From a virus, in IMG/VR virus record IMGVR_UViG_3300031974_000277, positions 1-24,635 of that record: a DNA stretch of 24,635 bases. One strand, given 5' to 3'. The translations under genes were made by a program, and so were the position numbers. The notes below the pieces were generated by a model. The model saw only the letters and a list, made by a program, of their open reading frames with translations. It ran no database searches and was not told where the DNA came from. Position 1 is the first letter of the stretch. Each line of letters begins with the position of its first letter. This document shows positions 14,593 to 23,376 of this stretch, one piece after another.

Positions 14593-14785
14593 TAGTAGCA
14601 CCTCCGCTGAATAATTTAACCTGCAATGCTTGGATCTGTCTTCGCATATCGTCCATCTGTGCCTTAGACCATAGGATTTCAGCCTCTAAGACTGCTACCT
14701 TGTTCTCTAAGTCATTGATCAACATAGTATTTCTCTTTGAATGATCAAATACTGTGTTGATGTTACGTTCTAGCACGTTACTCAT
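14576..14785 (-). CDS. Small coiled-coil protein
   Basis: 69 aa, overlapping the genes on both sides (8 nt upstream; 17 nt downstream with the chosen start). Residues 20-58 form a clear heptad coiled coil (LINDLENKVAVLEAEILW, then MDDMRRQIQALQVKLF), followed by a short Gly-rich tail. Its last codons contain the GGAGGT ribosome-binding site for the next gene. It probably trimerises or ties together the large beta-rich neighbours. I do not recognise a named family. Confidence 0.75.
   Translation of the reverse strand: MSNVLERNINTVFDHSKRNTMLINDLENKVAVLEAEILWSKAQMDDMRRQIQALQVKLFSGGATSGNLH
14600..14605 (-). promoter_or_regulatory. Ribosome-binding site GGAGGT that fixes the 14592 GTG start
   Basis: A perfect GGAGGT on the coding strand with a 7-nt spacer to the GTG at 14592. 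The alternative GTG at 14601 begins inside this site and cannot use it. Confidence 0.8.
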
Positions 14786-16535
14786 CAGGGATCATGCTTA
14801 CTGTTAAGTCAGTATCATTAGAGCTAGAAATAGTTCCGCTTATTGTTGTTGACTTGTAAAAAACACCGCTAGAAGCGAGTCTAACGTTACCCGTATACGG
14901 TTGATCACTAGAGTAGCTTCTAGTATCACTTACCTGCCCACTACCGTTTGTTAGAGCCTTGTCAATAATCACTGTGCCTTCTGTCAGTGCACCACCTGCT
15001 GCTGCCGTAACATAGACTCTAGCGTTTTGTAGTGCTGAACCAGTATTAATATCCTGAACCGTTACCGTAAATGTACGTTGCCCAGCTACAACATTTACCG
15101 TTGCACCTGCGCTTCTGATAGATGGGATTGTTGCTCCATCAGCTACGTTTATTGTCAAAGAGCCGCTTGAGGTGCTGACGTAAATTGTTTCACTTCCTGT
15201 AGACGTTGGAGTAACAGGACTGCCTGTTGCGCCAGCATCATAGTCAACCGCAGTACAGTCCCAAGTCATAGTGCCACTGCCGACAGAAGTTACCTGTACT
15301 GCATGGCCTGATGTACCTTTTACAAATCTACAAGATGATAAGTTGCTCAAATCAGAGGTCACAGTCGCTGTAAGTCCTATGCCTTCTATAAATGAACAGG
15401 AAACTAAAGATGCGTCTGCGTGAAAGGCAGGTTGGCAATTTACGAACGAACAATCACTTGCAGTGGAACCAGAAGTAAAAACCACAGAACCGCAATCGAC
15501 TAGCGTATTTCCTCTAAACTTGTGGTTAGAAGAATCAAAGCTAAGTGTGCCACGTATGTTTTCTAAAGTGCATCCTAGCCAATCTCCTGTTTCTACATTT
15601 CCGTCCGAAAAATCAATGCCCGTAGTGTAAGTACCATTACCAACAAAGCTGATACCATTTCGCCCGTCTGTAGTGCCTACCTCCTGTCCAAGTTTTAGGC
15701 TCTGATTACCAGCACCTCCAACCACCTCTATGCCGAAATAAGTAACCGGTACAGTTCTCGTGGTCTGGACGCCGTTGTAGTACTTGGGTTCTGCGACAAA
15801 AATCTTTGAGTCTTCATCGGTAATTGTAGAGGCTGCGGTCGTGTCTCCTAGTATCAATTTCCCCGCTAATTCAAAAGCTGTATCTGAATCGTTTAGCGAT
15901 GTAACAATACCGTATCTGTTAGCCTCTTCGTTTGCCGCTAACTCCTTAAACAACCCATCAGTGCTGGTGCCTGTGACTGTAATACCAGTGCCGACATCGA
16001 TAGAATCAACAATCAAGTTGTCAAATCGTGCGGTTGTGTTGCCGACATCAGCGAACAGCCCGATATAACGGATTGATCCAGTGTTTATAGCCGTTCCTGA
16101 AGAGGTGGTTGCGCTTAACGTCGGGTCAAGAATAAATCTTTTCCACCCACCTGCGTATGTGTCCGCACCGTCAAACGTCCAGCAATGATACTGACCAGTT
16201 CCTGGCGTTGATGATTCTAAAAAAACACCAAACCCGTTAGCGTTCTGGTTATTGAGCAGTGCAGCAGCTAGGAAGTTTCCCCAGATATATATCATCTGGC
16301 CCTCGTTAGCGCCGCCTACGCCAAAATCTAACTCGTTTCCTGCACCAACATCATAGTAAAGAGCAACAAACTGCCTAGATACCGTAGCCGTAACAGCTCC
16401 GCTCCCTTCAATAGCACCATCAGCGGCGGCGGCAGACGGGCCTCCGCCTGTACCGCTAATCTTTAAAGCAGTCCAACCCGTCAACGAGTCGGCTGCGTTG
16501 ATAGGCGTACCGTTGAAGGCGACGGAAACTGTCAT
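14778..16535 (-). CDS. Large beta-rich structural protein with beta-helix and Ig-like C-terminus
   Basis: 585 aa, starting at an ATG sharing bases with the previous stop (TAATG). Three regions are visible. Residues 1-190 are a jelly-roll-like beta domain with aromatic patches (YHCWTFDGADTYAGGWKRF). Residues about 290-440 have a beta-helix ladder with recurring xCxFxxC rungs (SDCSFVNC, SSCRFVKG). Residues about 480-585 look like an Ig-like or carboxypeptidase-regulatory beta sandwich (FTVTVQDINTGSALQNARVY). There is no signal peptide or enzymatic motif. It probably forms an appendage or decoration. The role is inferred from fold pattern and neighbours only. Confidence 0.72.
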   Translation of the reverse strand: MTVSVAFNGTPINAADSLTGWTALKISGTGGGPSAAAADGAIEGSGAVTATVSRQFVALYYDVGAGNELDFGVGGANEGQMIYIWGNFLAAALLNNQNANGFGVFLESSTPGTGQYHCWTFDGADTYAGGWKRFILDPTLSATTSSGTAINTGSIRYIGLFADVGNTTARFDNLIVDSIDVGTGITVTGTSTDGLFKELAANEEANRYGIVTSLNDSDTAFELAGKLILGDTTAASTITDEDSKIFVAEPKYYNGVQTTRTVPVTYFGIEVVGGAGNQSLKLGQEVGTTDGRNGISFVGNGTYTTGIDFSDGNVETGDWLGCTLENIRGTLSFDSSNHKFRGNTLVDCGSVVFTSGSTASDCSFVNCQPAFHADASLVSCSFIEGIGLTATVTSDLSNLSSCRFVKGTSGHAVQVTSVGSGTMTWDCTAVDYDAGATGSPVTPTSTGSETIYVSTSSGSLTINVADGATIPSIRSAGATVNVVAGQRTFTVTVQDINTGSALQNARVYVTAAAGGALTEGTVIIDKALTNGSGQVSDTRSYSSDQPYTGNVRLASSGVFYKSTTISGTISSSNDTDLTVSMIPDE

Positions 16536-18262
16536 TAGGCATCACTTGTGCGAATCGCTGCTACTGAACCGCCGTTAGTTCCCAAGGTTGCACCAGTGAT
16601 GAACTCCTTGATCGGACTAGCACCACCGTCTCTGACCTTAACTACTAGATCTCTATCGGCATTGTATACCGCAGTGAATGTTGCTGACGCTGCGCTTGCA
16701 AGCTCGTCGATATACGAAATAAAGACGTTTTTGCCTGATGCTGATGCATTAGCAAATGTTCCTGTACATCCCGTGAAGTCTGATCCTGAGAATCCAGTAT
16801 AGTTCACCAAGACATAGAATCCAGAATCATCTTCTACACGGATCGTACCTGCTGATGGAGTATCGCTTGGGATCGTTGTGCTTACGCTAAACGTGCTAGG
16901 TACTGAGCCAACAGATACAGCCGTAGCAGACGCTAACTGTGCCGTGTCCAGCGTAGTACCGCCAGAAGACGGGCCTACTAGTACCCTGTCTTCACCACTA
17001 ATCAAACCAGTAACGCTAAACGTCACATTGTTTGGGGGCGTGATCTGAGTATTTGTTAAGTCAAACACTTTGTCGTTTGGCCCCAAGTCAGCAGGCGTTA
17101 CACCGACACCGTAAGCGCCAATGATCGCTGAACCCGTAGATACACCAAGTCCTGGCGCAGAAGTAGATTCTACTGTGCGCTCTGTAGCAGTTCCTGAAGT
17201 GGTTGCAGTTGCGCTAGATGTTCCACCAGTTATCAGCGTAGATCCAGCAGGTGCTGAACCTGTCAAGAGCTGAATATACATCTTGGTTGCAGATGATGCT
17301 GTAGTATTATCAATGGCGAGCATTTGACCAGTACCGCCAGTCCAGCTGACAGGCTCAAAAGCGCTAAACGTTCCTGAGTTAGTACCACTTAATGAAAGCT
17401 CATGAGTAACACCACGGAACAGTAGACCATTCAAACCAAACAACGTTTCAGCCGTGCCATTTCGTGTTACGTACTTCACGTATTCATAGAGATCATTGAT
17501 CGCTGTACGAGTACCAAGATCCCACTGAATGTAGTAGTTCTCATCAGTGCCGTTATTATCTACGTCTAAGGAAACATAGCCAACAGTCGTTGCAGAAGTG
17601 TCATAAGCTGCAACAGTTCCAGAAGCTGTAGCATTGTTTAAGTCAGTTGCTCTTGATAATGCTAGAACGTTGTTACCACGAGACGTAGCAGAAATCGCAA
17701 ACTCTGCATATGTAAAACCATAGTCACGAGACAAACCAAGCAGTCTTCGTCCGTCAGTATCAGCACCGCCAGTCCGTACTTTAACCATGAACCGATGCGA
17801 GATACCGCCAGCAGGATCAGAGTTAAGGCCTAAGCTGTTACCTTGCGGATCGTTGTTCCACCAGTCATCAGCGATAACTGTTCCATTCTGAACAACCTGA
17901 ATCGTTGGAGCGTTACCAAAGTTTACGATGCCGTCATAGATAACATCACCTGATGACTGAATGATTGATCCGTCATACAAATGCTCACTGGCTGCGTCAT
18001 CAATGTTATAAGAACCTAGCAGTGTGATAATGTTATCTGTTGAACGATCAGACGGGTTATCGTCTGTAATGTCTAGCTGATCATCACCGCTAGAAGACGC
18101 ATCATCGGCAAAGTCTTGTAAAGCTCGGTGAAATTCAATCACCGTAGCATAAGTTGGAGTCGTTCGTCCGTTAGATCCCGCAGTGCCGTCGTGGTCTGCA
18201 CCTATGTAACGGATGTTCCCTGATGAGCGGGTAATCTCCCAGTCAAGTGGTTCAAAAGCCAT
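16535..18262 (-). CDS. Large beta-rich phage structural protein, function unknown
   Basis: 575 aa. It has a strong ribosome-binding site (GAGGTGA at 18266-18272) overlapping the stop of the collagen-like gene. The N-terminal 200 residues (MAFEPLDWEITRSSGNIRYI; then WWNNDPQGNSLGLN and GGISHRFMVKVRTGG) look like a conserved domain of phage structural proteins. The rest is Thr/Ser/Gly-rich beta sequence, ending in DLVVKVRDGGASPIKEF and a short tail. No catalytic residues or membrane segments are evident. It is the first large gene of the accessory block, so it may be the scaffold to which the collagen-like and beta-helix proteins attach. This is inference. Confidence 0.72.
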   Translation of the reverse strand: MAFEPLDWEITRSSGNIRYIGADHDGTAGSNGRTTPTYATVIEFHRALQDFADDASSSGDDQLDITDDNPSDRSTDNIITLLGSYNIDDAASEHLYDGSIIQSSGDVIYDGIVNFGNAPTIQVVQNGTVIADDWWNNDPQGNSLGLNSDPAGGISHRFMVKVRTGGADTDGRRLLGLSRDYGFTYAEFAISATSRGNNVLALSRATDLNNATASGTVAAYDTSATTVGYVSLDVDNNGTDENYYIQWDLGTRTAINDLYEYVKYVTRNGTAETLFGLNGLLFRGVTHELSLSGTNSGTFSAFEPVSWTGGTGQMLAIDNTTASSATKMYIQLLTGSAPAGSTLITGGTSSATATTSGTATERTVESTSAPGLGVSTGSAIIGAYGVGVTPADLGPNDKVFDLTNTQITPPNNVTFSVTGLISGEDRVLVGPSSGGTTLDTAQLASATAVSVGSVPSTFSVSTTIPSDTPSAGTIRVEDDSGFYVLVNYTGFSGSDFTGCTGTFANASASGKNVFISYIDELASAASATFTAVYNADRDLVVKVRDGGASPIKEFITGATLGTNGGSVAAIRTSDA

Positions 18263-18270
18263 TCTTCACC

Positions 18271-18978
18271 TCAGATATTTATTTGTTTCTCAGCTAGTAA
18301 ACCCGTCAACGTATCCGTTGCGGAATCATAATTTGAATAAAACGCATCAGCAGGATTTCCCACTAACCTATACGCAGTTGTCCCGCCGTTGTAAGTATAC
18401 TGGTAAACATCGCCTTCTGCGATTGTTTCTAACAACGTAGGCTCAGTTGAAAACCCAGTTGCGTAATCAGTCCAAGTCAAACCACGGCCACCAGAATAAT
18501 ACTGGTTGGTCATATTGAATTTGATCCATTCGCCGAACTCGCCAGGACGTTGCTCAAACGCTATGGCTCCGTTTTGAATCTTGTGGCGTGGAATTCTTCC
18601 TGATCGTCCGTCTGCGCCTTTCTTACCTTGTGCGCCAACGTCACCCTTCTCACCTTTATCGCCTTTTGGCCCTTTATCACCCTTTGGGCCTTGTAATCCT
18701 GGCTCACCACGTTCGCCCTTGTCACCTTTCGGGCCTTGTGCCCCTGGCGCTCCTCTCGGGCCTTGATCACCTTGCCTACCGTCTTGACCAGCTAATCCCT
18801 CTGGGCCTCTATCGCCACGCTCACCCGTTTCGCCCTTATCACCTTTGTCACCAGGGATAAGTTTGAACTTACGGACTTTCTCTATTTGATCCGCAAGCTC
18901 TTCAACGTCTTGTTGTCGCTTATCATCAAGCCTCTGTAGACGTTCAACGAATAACGCAATGGCCTGATTAATCTTCAA
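18271..18978 (-). CDS. Collagen-like protein
   Basis: 235 aa with a TTG start at 18978 inside the end of the portal gene; AAGGG lies 9 nt upstream. No ATG occurs in frame before residue 156. Residues 1-40 are a charged helix, probably a trimeric coiled coil. Residues 43-126 are 28 uninterrupted Gly-X-Y triplets, rich in KGD, KGE and PKG, which stabilise triple helices without hydroxyproline. Residues 130-235 form a small C-terminal domain (WIKFNMTNQYYSGGRGLTW) that may be the trimeric tip. It is likely a rod-like virion fibre. Collagen-like phage fibres are known, but this place beside the portal suggests a head or neck fibre. Confidence 0.85.
   Translation of the reverse strand: MKINQAIALFVERLQRLDDKRQQDVEELADQIEKVRKFKLIPGDKGDKGETGERGDRGPEGLAGQDGRQGDQGPRGAPGAQGPKGDKGERGEPGLQGPKGDKGPKGDKGEKGDVGAQGKKGADGRSGRIPRHKIQNGAIAFEQRPGEFGEWIKFNMTNQYYSGGRGLTWTDYATGFSTEPTLLETIAEGDVYQYTYNGGTTAYRLVGNPADAFYSNYDSATDTLTGLLAEKQINI
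18601..18852 (-). repeat. Collagen repeat: 28 Gly-X-Y triplets
   Basis: A 252-nt stretch with glycine at every third codon from residue 43 to 124 of the collagen-like protein, without interruption. Recurrent blocks encode GPKGDKGE-type units, so the DNA is itself repetitive and could change length by slippage. Confidence 0.92.
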
Positions 18979-20497
18979 CGCTGAACGCCCTTTTCAGACT
19001 TTCTGCTAAGGCTTCGTTTAGATCTCGCTCTGATTCGTCTTCTGGTACTGGCTCTTCCCGACTAGCCCCGTAAGGCTCAATAGCATACTGAACACCAAAT
19101 TGTTCTGCGAGCGCTTTATCTCTTGCGATCTGAGAAAGTAGCTCTTCTGTGTCCATCCCATACTGACTAGCAACATGCCCTAGAGAAAGGATGCCGTTCT
19201 GCAACCCTGTCACAGCAGCAGTCATTTCCTTCTGCGGATCTACCCAACTGAAGCCTCGACCACGGAACTCTGCCGCTACTGAGAATTTCTCGTATTGCGT
19301 AAGAGGAATCCCGAATGCATCAACCTGCATTGCAGCGTCTAGCCACTTGTCAAACACGATTCGGACGAAGTGCTCAATGAAGAACGATGTCATATTCTTA
19401 TAAAAGTCTCGTTCCTCTAGCGCTCCCTGTCGGATACTTGAGTACGACGTAGCCTCTAAGTCGTTTGACAGGCTGGTATACGAAACACCCAATCCACTGG
19501 CGATACCTCGCAAGATAGACTTGTGGAATGCGTCAAATTCGTTATTAGGAAAGGCAGGCTCAAAGGATTGGAAGTCAACGCCTTGCGGAAGATTGTGAAA
19601 CGTCCCAGGTTCGGCCGAGATAATCGGTGCAGCCCCGTCATAGTCGTCCGCTAAGAACCCATCACCGCCAGATGTCTTGAAGAAACCCATCTTAGACGCA
19701 CCAACTCGTGCGTTAATTACCGCAGCTTCACGGAATGCGCCTAGCTGTTTGATCGCAGGGATTGCTGGTGCAAGCCAAGGCTCGCCTCTAGTCTGGCCTG
19801 GGCGAATCTGCTTAAACAGATGAATAACTCTATCAGCAGAGATTCTGACGTGCTTAGGGCTTTTCTTAGACGTTGTGTAGTCATAATCGCCTGGATGATA
19901 CGTCAAAATGTGATATGCGATAGGTTTCTTGAACTGGTTAAGCTCAACACCCATTCGTATCTCGTTTCCACCGTCTAATTTCTTGTTTAACTGCTCATCG
20001 ACTTGATCTGCCTCCAAAAACTCCAACGCAATGGAGTCTCTGAACTCAGCGCCACGATGAACCACCAAAAAAGCCTCGCCATCCTTGGCAAGTAGCTCAA
20101 CAGCGAGCTTTTGTATATCAATCCATGATAACTTGCCGCAAACAGTCGGATTTCCGAACTTGCCCCACATTTTGAAGGCATTTTCCACTGCTTGGTTGCC
20201 TGATTGGTCTAAATTACCGACCGAATCAAGGGCTTTTGACTGCAAAAACACGCCTTTTTCGCCTACTACGTTGACTTTTAGCAGCTCAAAATAGCGCCTT
20301 GCGTACTCGTTATTCATCGCCAAATCACGGGATCTGTTCCGTAATGGCTTGATTGCATTGCGTAATTCGCTGTCAGCAGAACGCTCAGAAGACGTAAAAT
20401 CAGCAAATAAACGCCCCGTATTAACGGCTGCGTACTCTCTTTTAACGATTTGCTGCGCCTTTTTAGGCGATTGCTTGAAAATATCTAGTATTCCCAT
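18968..20497 (-). CDS. Portal protein (lambda gpB-like)
   Basis: 509 aa, starting at an ATG that overlaps the stop of the gpW-like gene by one base (TGATG). Portal hallmarks are the N-terminal NNEYARRYFELLKVNVVGEK segment, a VIHLFKQIRPGQTRGEPWL wing/stem region, the conserved GLGVSYTSLSNDLEATSYSS stretch and RGFSWVDPQKEM near the C-terminus. This is the lambda-type portal family. It forms the dodecameric vertex through which DNA is packaged and to which the gpW/FII connector binds. The length is close to lambda gpB (533 aa). The C-terminal codons host the TTG start of the collagen-like gene. Confidence 0.93.
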   Translation of the reverse strand: MGILDIFKQSPKKAQQIVKREYAAVNTGRLFADFTSSERSADSELRNAIKPLRNRSRDLAMNNEYARRYFELLKVNVVGEKGVFLQSKALDSVGNLDQSGNQAVENAFKMWGKFGNPTVCGKLSWIDIQKLAVELLAKDGEAFLVVHRGAEFRDSIALEFLEADQVDEQLNKKLDGGNEIRMGVELNQFKKPIAYHILTYHPGDYDYTTSKKSPKHVRISADRVIHLFKQIRPGQTRGEPWLAPAIPAIKQLGAFREAAVINARVGASKMGFFKTSGGDGFLADDYDGAAPIISAEPGTFHNLPQGVDFQSFEPAFPNNEFDAFHKSILRGIASGLGVSYTSLSNDLEATSYSSIRQGALEERDFYKNMTSFFIEHFVRIVFDKWLDAAMQVDAFGIPLTQYEKFSVAAEFRGRGFSWVDPQKEMTAAVTGLQNGILSLGHVASQYGMDTEELLSQIARDKALAEQFGVQYAIEPYGASREEPVPEDESERDLNEALAESLKRAFSVED

Positions 20498-21093
20498 CAG
20501 AAACGTACCTTAATCGTCGCTTGAGTCTCTCTATGGTTCTCTGCGTCTAGTTTCGCCTTCTCAGATACCACTTTCTTTCTAAAATACTTCTCAGCGTCGA
20601 TGAGTTCAGTGAAAGTCAGCTTGGTTAGACTTCTACCAGCGATTGAGTAGCTAGAAACGTCTGCGTCTGCCTTACCCTCTAACAGAGACTCAATCTTATC
20701 TAGCATGATTTCAGAATGGCTACGAGGATCGCTTGCATTGATGTCAAGATCAGCAATAACCTCAGCAAAGCCACGATCAATGACGATTCGTTCGCTGTCT
20801 GAGTTGCGGGTAACCTCTAACTGCCAGTGGTAATAACCAGGATTATAGGTAGACGTAACAGTAGAAGATTCTTGAATCAGGAAGTAGCCACCACCGTCAG
20901 TTGCAGTGATGTTGATCTCGTTACCACCGCCAGCAATTCGGGCGATATAACTTAAAGTGTATAAAGTAGGATCGTAGACTTCAGCGATGTCGCTCTTTTT
21001 CCACTGAAGATAATCTCCGACAACGATGGTTTTGGGCTCACCCTCTCGTATCTCGTCGAAGTAATTTTGTTTGTCTGCCATTGTCACCGCCAT
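20497..21093 (-). CDS. gpW-like head-tail joining protein with N-terminal beta domain
   Basis: 198 aa, overlapping the large terminase by 10 nt. A second ATG lies at codon 5. Residues 1-120 are beta-rich (VVGDYLQWKKSD; YHWQLEVTRNSDSERIVIDR), resembling an Ig-like fold. Residues 128-180 (IESLLEGKADADVSSYSIAG, then RSLTKLTFTELIDAEKYFRK) match the pattern of lambda gpW, normally a stand-alone protein of about 68 aa. The position between terminase and portal is the classic gpW slot. It likely acts in head completion. The N-terminal domain is an addition I cannot assign a job. Confidence 0.7.
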   Translation of the reverse strand: MAVTMADKQNYFDEIREGEPKTIVVGDYLQWKKSDIAEVYDPTLYTLSYIARIAGGGNEINITATDGGGYFLIQESSTVTSTYNPGYYHWQLEVTRNSDSERIVIDRGFAEVIADLDINASDPRSHSEIMLDKIESLLEGKADADVSSYSIAGRSLTKLTFTELIDAEKYFRKKVVSEKAKLDAENHRETQATIKVRF

Positions 21094-22913
21094 GCATTAA
21101 CGAACCCCTTACTCATTGGCGGAATAAAGGGCCTTTGTGGTCTGATAGGTTCCGATTTAGTCTCGGGCTCTGGCTTAGATTTTATCCTATCAGAAATGGT
21201 ATTGACATCTACGTTGAGTATAGCGTATGCGGCCATAGAATACACCATACAGTCAAGCGCCTCGTTGCGTGGCCTTATCTTCTGGAATACTCGTTTTTTA
21301 TATCCTCGGACGAACTTGGTGATGATCTTCTCAGCCGTAAGTTGGAGGAAGTATTCATCGTTCAGCTTGTCAGAGAAATGCATATAACCAGCCCCAGGCT
21401 CGTTGATTCTCATCCTTGCAAACAACAAGTCTTTAGTCGCATCTACTCCTATAGGGAATAACGGACACTTCATAGAATTATTCTTGCTTGGCTTGCCTGC
21501 TATTGGCTTACCTTCACCACCAACACCCTTGATTGCGAAGTACCGTTTGCCATAGTTCTTTTTGCAATAAGCATATACCGAATTGGTAAAGTGTCCACCT
21601 GAGTCAACGCAAGCAGCACGAACAATCATCTGCCTGCCGTCTTCTGTTTCATATTGCTGGGCTAAAGTTTGATCTAGCAAGCCCCACATCTGAGGCGTAG
21701 ATGGATCGCCATACAAGACCTTGTGATCGATAACCCAGCTCTCGTCGTCTCTACCCCATCCGATGACAGAGACTTCAAGACGATCATCCTGCGTATCTAC
21801 TCCAGCCGTAAGGAATGCGACTTCTTCAGGGATTTGCTCCATCGGTTCACGACGTTCAGACAACGAAAGCTGATCGATTGATTCACCTGCATCGGCCCAA
21901 GAATTCCCAAGATAAGTGTTCGTCCAAACCTTTAGCTGTTCAGGGTTCTTCCTCACAGTTAAGAACTCTCTTACGCCATCAGCGAGCGGCGTCCACGGTG
22001 AGTACAATCCAGAGATCTTGAATCCTGCTACACCCTTGAAGTCTTCTTTGGCTACCCATTGTCCGTTACGGATTGACCACCTTCTGTCAGCGTCAGTCCA
22101 AAGACAGCCGCATTCCTCACACATATACCCAGCAGTCTCAGGATCTTCGTCTGTCCATCTGACGTTAGCCCAAACCAAAGTTTGTTGATGCTCGCAATGC
22201 TTACACGGGATGTAGTATTCCCGCATGTCTGATTTCTCGTAAGCGTCTTCAATCCTAGAGACACCTTGGATCGTCGGAGTAGATACCGCAATGATCTTGC
22301 GATTCCAGAATGTCGCTGTTCTCTTCCTAGCTAGACTCAAAGGATCGCCTTCAGATCCAGCAGACGCAGGGAATCTGTCGACTTCATCTGCGAGGCAGAT
22401 TCTGATAGGTCTTGAGGATAATCCAGAAGGGCTGTTGGCCCCGACCAGACTAATGCTGCCGCCAGGAAAGATCTTATGAAGTGTCGTGTTGTTGGAGTCT
22501 CTAGCTCGTGGATCTTTAACCTTCCCCTGTAAGACAGGCGTCGCACGTAAGAGGCCATTAGCTATTCTGTCTTTACTAAAGGCTTGAGCCATAGACTCTG
22601 TAGGTTGAAGCATCAGGATAGGACAAGGATCATGATCGATGTGGAACCCTATGATATTGAGAAGGGCTTCAGACTTGCCCAACTGAGCGCCAGCCATGAC
22701 AACGACTTCTTTGACTTTAGGATCAGAACACGCATCCATGATCCCTCGCTGGTACTCAGCCCTGCTGGTATACCATTGTCCAGCCTCTGAGCTAGTTTGA
22801 CTGTCGAGCTTCCTAGAAGTATCTGCCCACGAGCTAACCGTTAGCTTTGGTGGTGGGCGCAGGATTTTCATCCCATTCAATAAGATCTTCTTCGCTTTGG
22901 ACAGGTTTTCCAT
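21084..22913 (-). CDS. Terminase large subunit (GpA family)
   Basis: 609 aa, overlapping the small terminase by 80 nt; a Met at codon 15 (22871) is an alternative start. The ATPase domain has Walker A GAQLGKS (75-81), Walker B RICLADEVD (170-178) and coupling motif STPT (211-214). Zinc-finger-like CxxC pairs follow at 237-240 and 265-268. The nuclease domain has acidic residues in AGVDTQDD (Asp373), VDSGG (Asp437) and a late NEALDCMVYS. The N-terminal LRPPPKLTVSSWAD is typical of GpA. It cuts and translocates DNA into the prohead; GpA-type enzymes usually make cos ends. Confidence 0.94.
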   Translation of the reverse strand: MENLSKAKKILLNGMKILRPPPKLTVSSWADTSRKLDSQTSSEAGQWYTSRAEYQRGIMDACSDPKVKEVVVMAGAQLGKSEALLNIIGFHIDHDPCPILMLQPTESMAQAFSKDRIANGLLRATPVLQGKVKDPRARDSNNTTLHKIFPGGSISLVGANSPSGLSSRPIRICLADEVDRFPASAGSEGDPLSLARKRTATFWNRKIIAVSTPTIQGVSRIEDAYEKSDMREYYIPCKHCEHQQTLVWANVRWTDEDPETAGYMCEECGCLWTDADRRWSIRNGQWVAKEDFKGVAGFKISGLYSPWTPLADGVREFLTVRKNPEQLKVWTNTYLGNSWADAGESIDQLSLSERREPMEQIPEEVAFLTAGVDTQDDRLEVSVIGWGRDDESWVIDHKVLYGDPSTPQMWGLLDQTLAQQYETEDGRQMIVRAACVDSGGHFTNSVYAYCKKNYGKRYFAIKGVGGEGKPIAGKPSKNNSMKCPLFPIGVDATKDLLFARMRINEPGAGYMHFSDKLNDEYFLQLTAEKIITKFVRGYKKRVFQKIRPRNEALDCMVYSMAAYAILNVDVNTISDRIKSKPEPETKSEPIRPQRPFIPPMSKGFVNAWR

Positions 22914-23376
22914 AATCTGATAATTCTAACAGAGCTTCCTCAACAAATTTTTGCAACATATCCATGATCACATGAATTTCTGTTTGACCACTCAATAGGG
23001 GGGCTGCTTTAGAAGGGATAGACAGCACCTTTGATTTCATGTCTGTCAAGATATTTTCCCATTCTTTAGCTACATCTTCTGTCTTTACCAGCACCTCATT
23101 GAGATGATCCAGCTCAATTTGGGCTTTGTCTGCCTGGAGTTTTACAAGCCTAGACTTCTCCAGATGCATATCGGCTGGCGCTGCTGTATTACCCGCCATT
23201 CTTTCTTGCAGATACCTTATATACCCTTGGACTGCTGGCGCTAACTCGTATCTATTGCGCTCAGTCTTTGGAATAACCCCTTCTTTGACAAGCTGCTGGA
23301 CTCTTCGTTCAGTTAAAAGCAACAGTCTAGCGATAGTCGCAACGGGATAGGTCGGCGCACCTGCCTCAGTCATCAT
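22834..23376 (-). CDS. Terminase small subunit (Nu1-like)
   Basis: 180 aa, beginning MMTEAG, with AGAGG upstream; spacing favours the second ATG (5 nt) over the first (2 nt). Residues about 10-60 are a winged helix-turn-helix (PVATIARLLLLTERRVQQLV, ending GVIPKTERNRYELA) as in Nu1, followed by a long helical dimerisation region (about 70-165). It should bind the cos/pac site and load the large subunit. The gene overlaps the methyltransferase stop by 11 nt and the large terminase start by 80 nt. No packaging site was located in the window. Confidence 0.85.
   Translation of the reverse strand: MMTEAGAPTYPVATIARLLLLTERRVQQLVKEGVIPKTERNRYELAPAVQGYIRYLQERMAGNTAAPADMHLEKSRLVKLQADKAQIELDHLNEVLVKTEDVAKEWENILTDMKSKVLSIPSKAAPLLSGQTEIHVIMDMLQKFVEEALLELSDYGKPVQSEEDLIEWDENPAPTTKANG

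Noticed and set aside
18588-18860. 90-aa and 61-aa plus-strand ORFs rich in Pro/Leu/His
   Set aside because: They are the complement of the Gly-X-Y collagen repeat, so their openness is a by-product of the repeat.
21081-21461. 126-aa plus-strand ORF opposite the large terminase
   Set aside because: Antisense to a certain gene with clear motifs, no recognisable protein features and no ribosome-binding context. The same applies to the other plus-strand ORFs.
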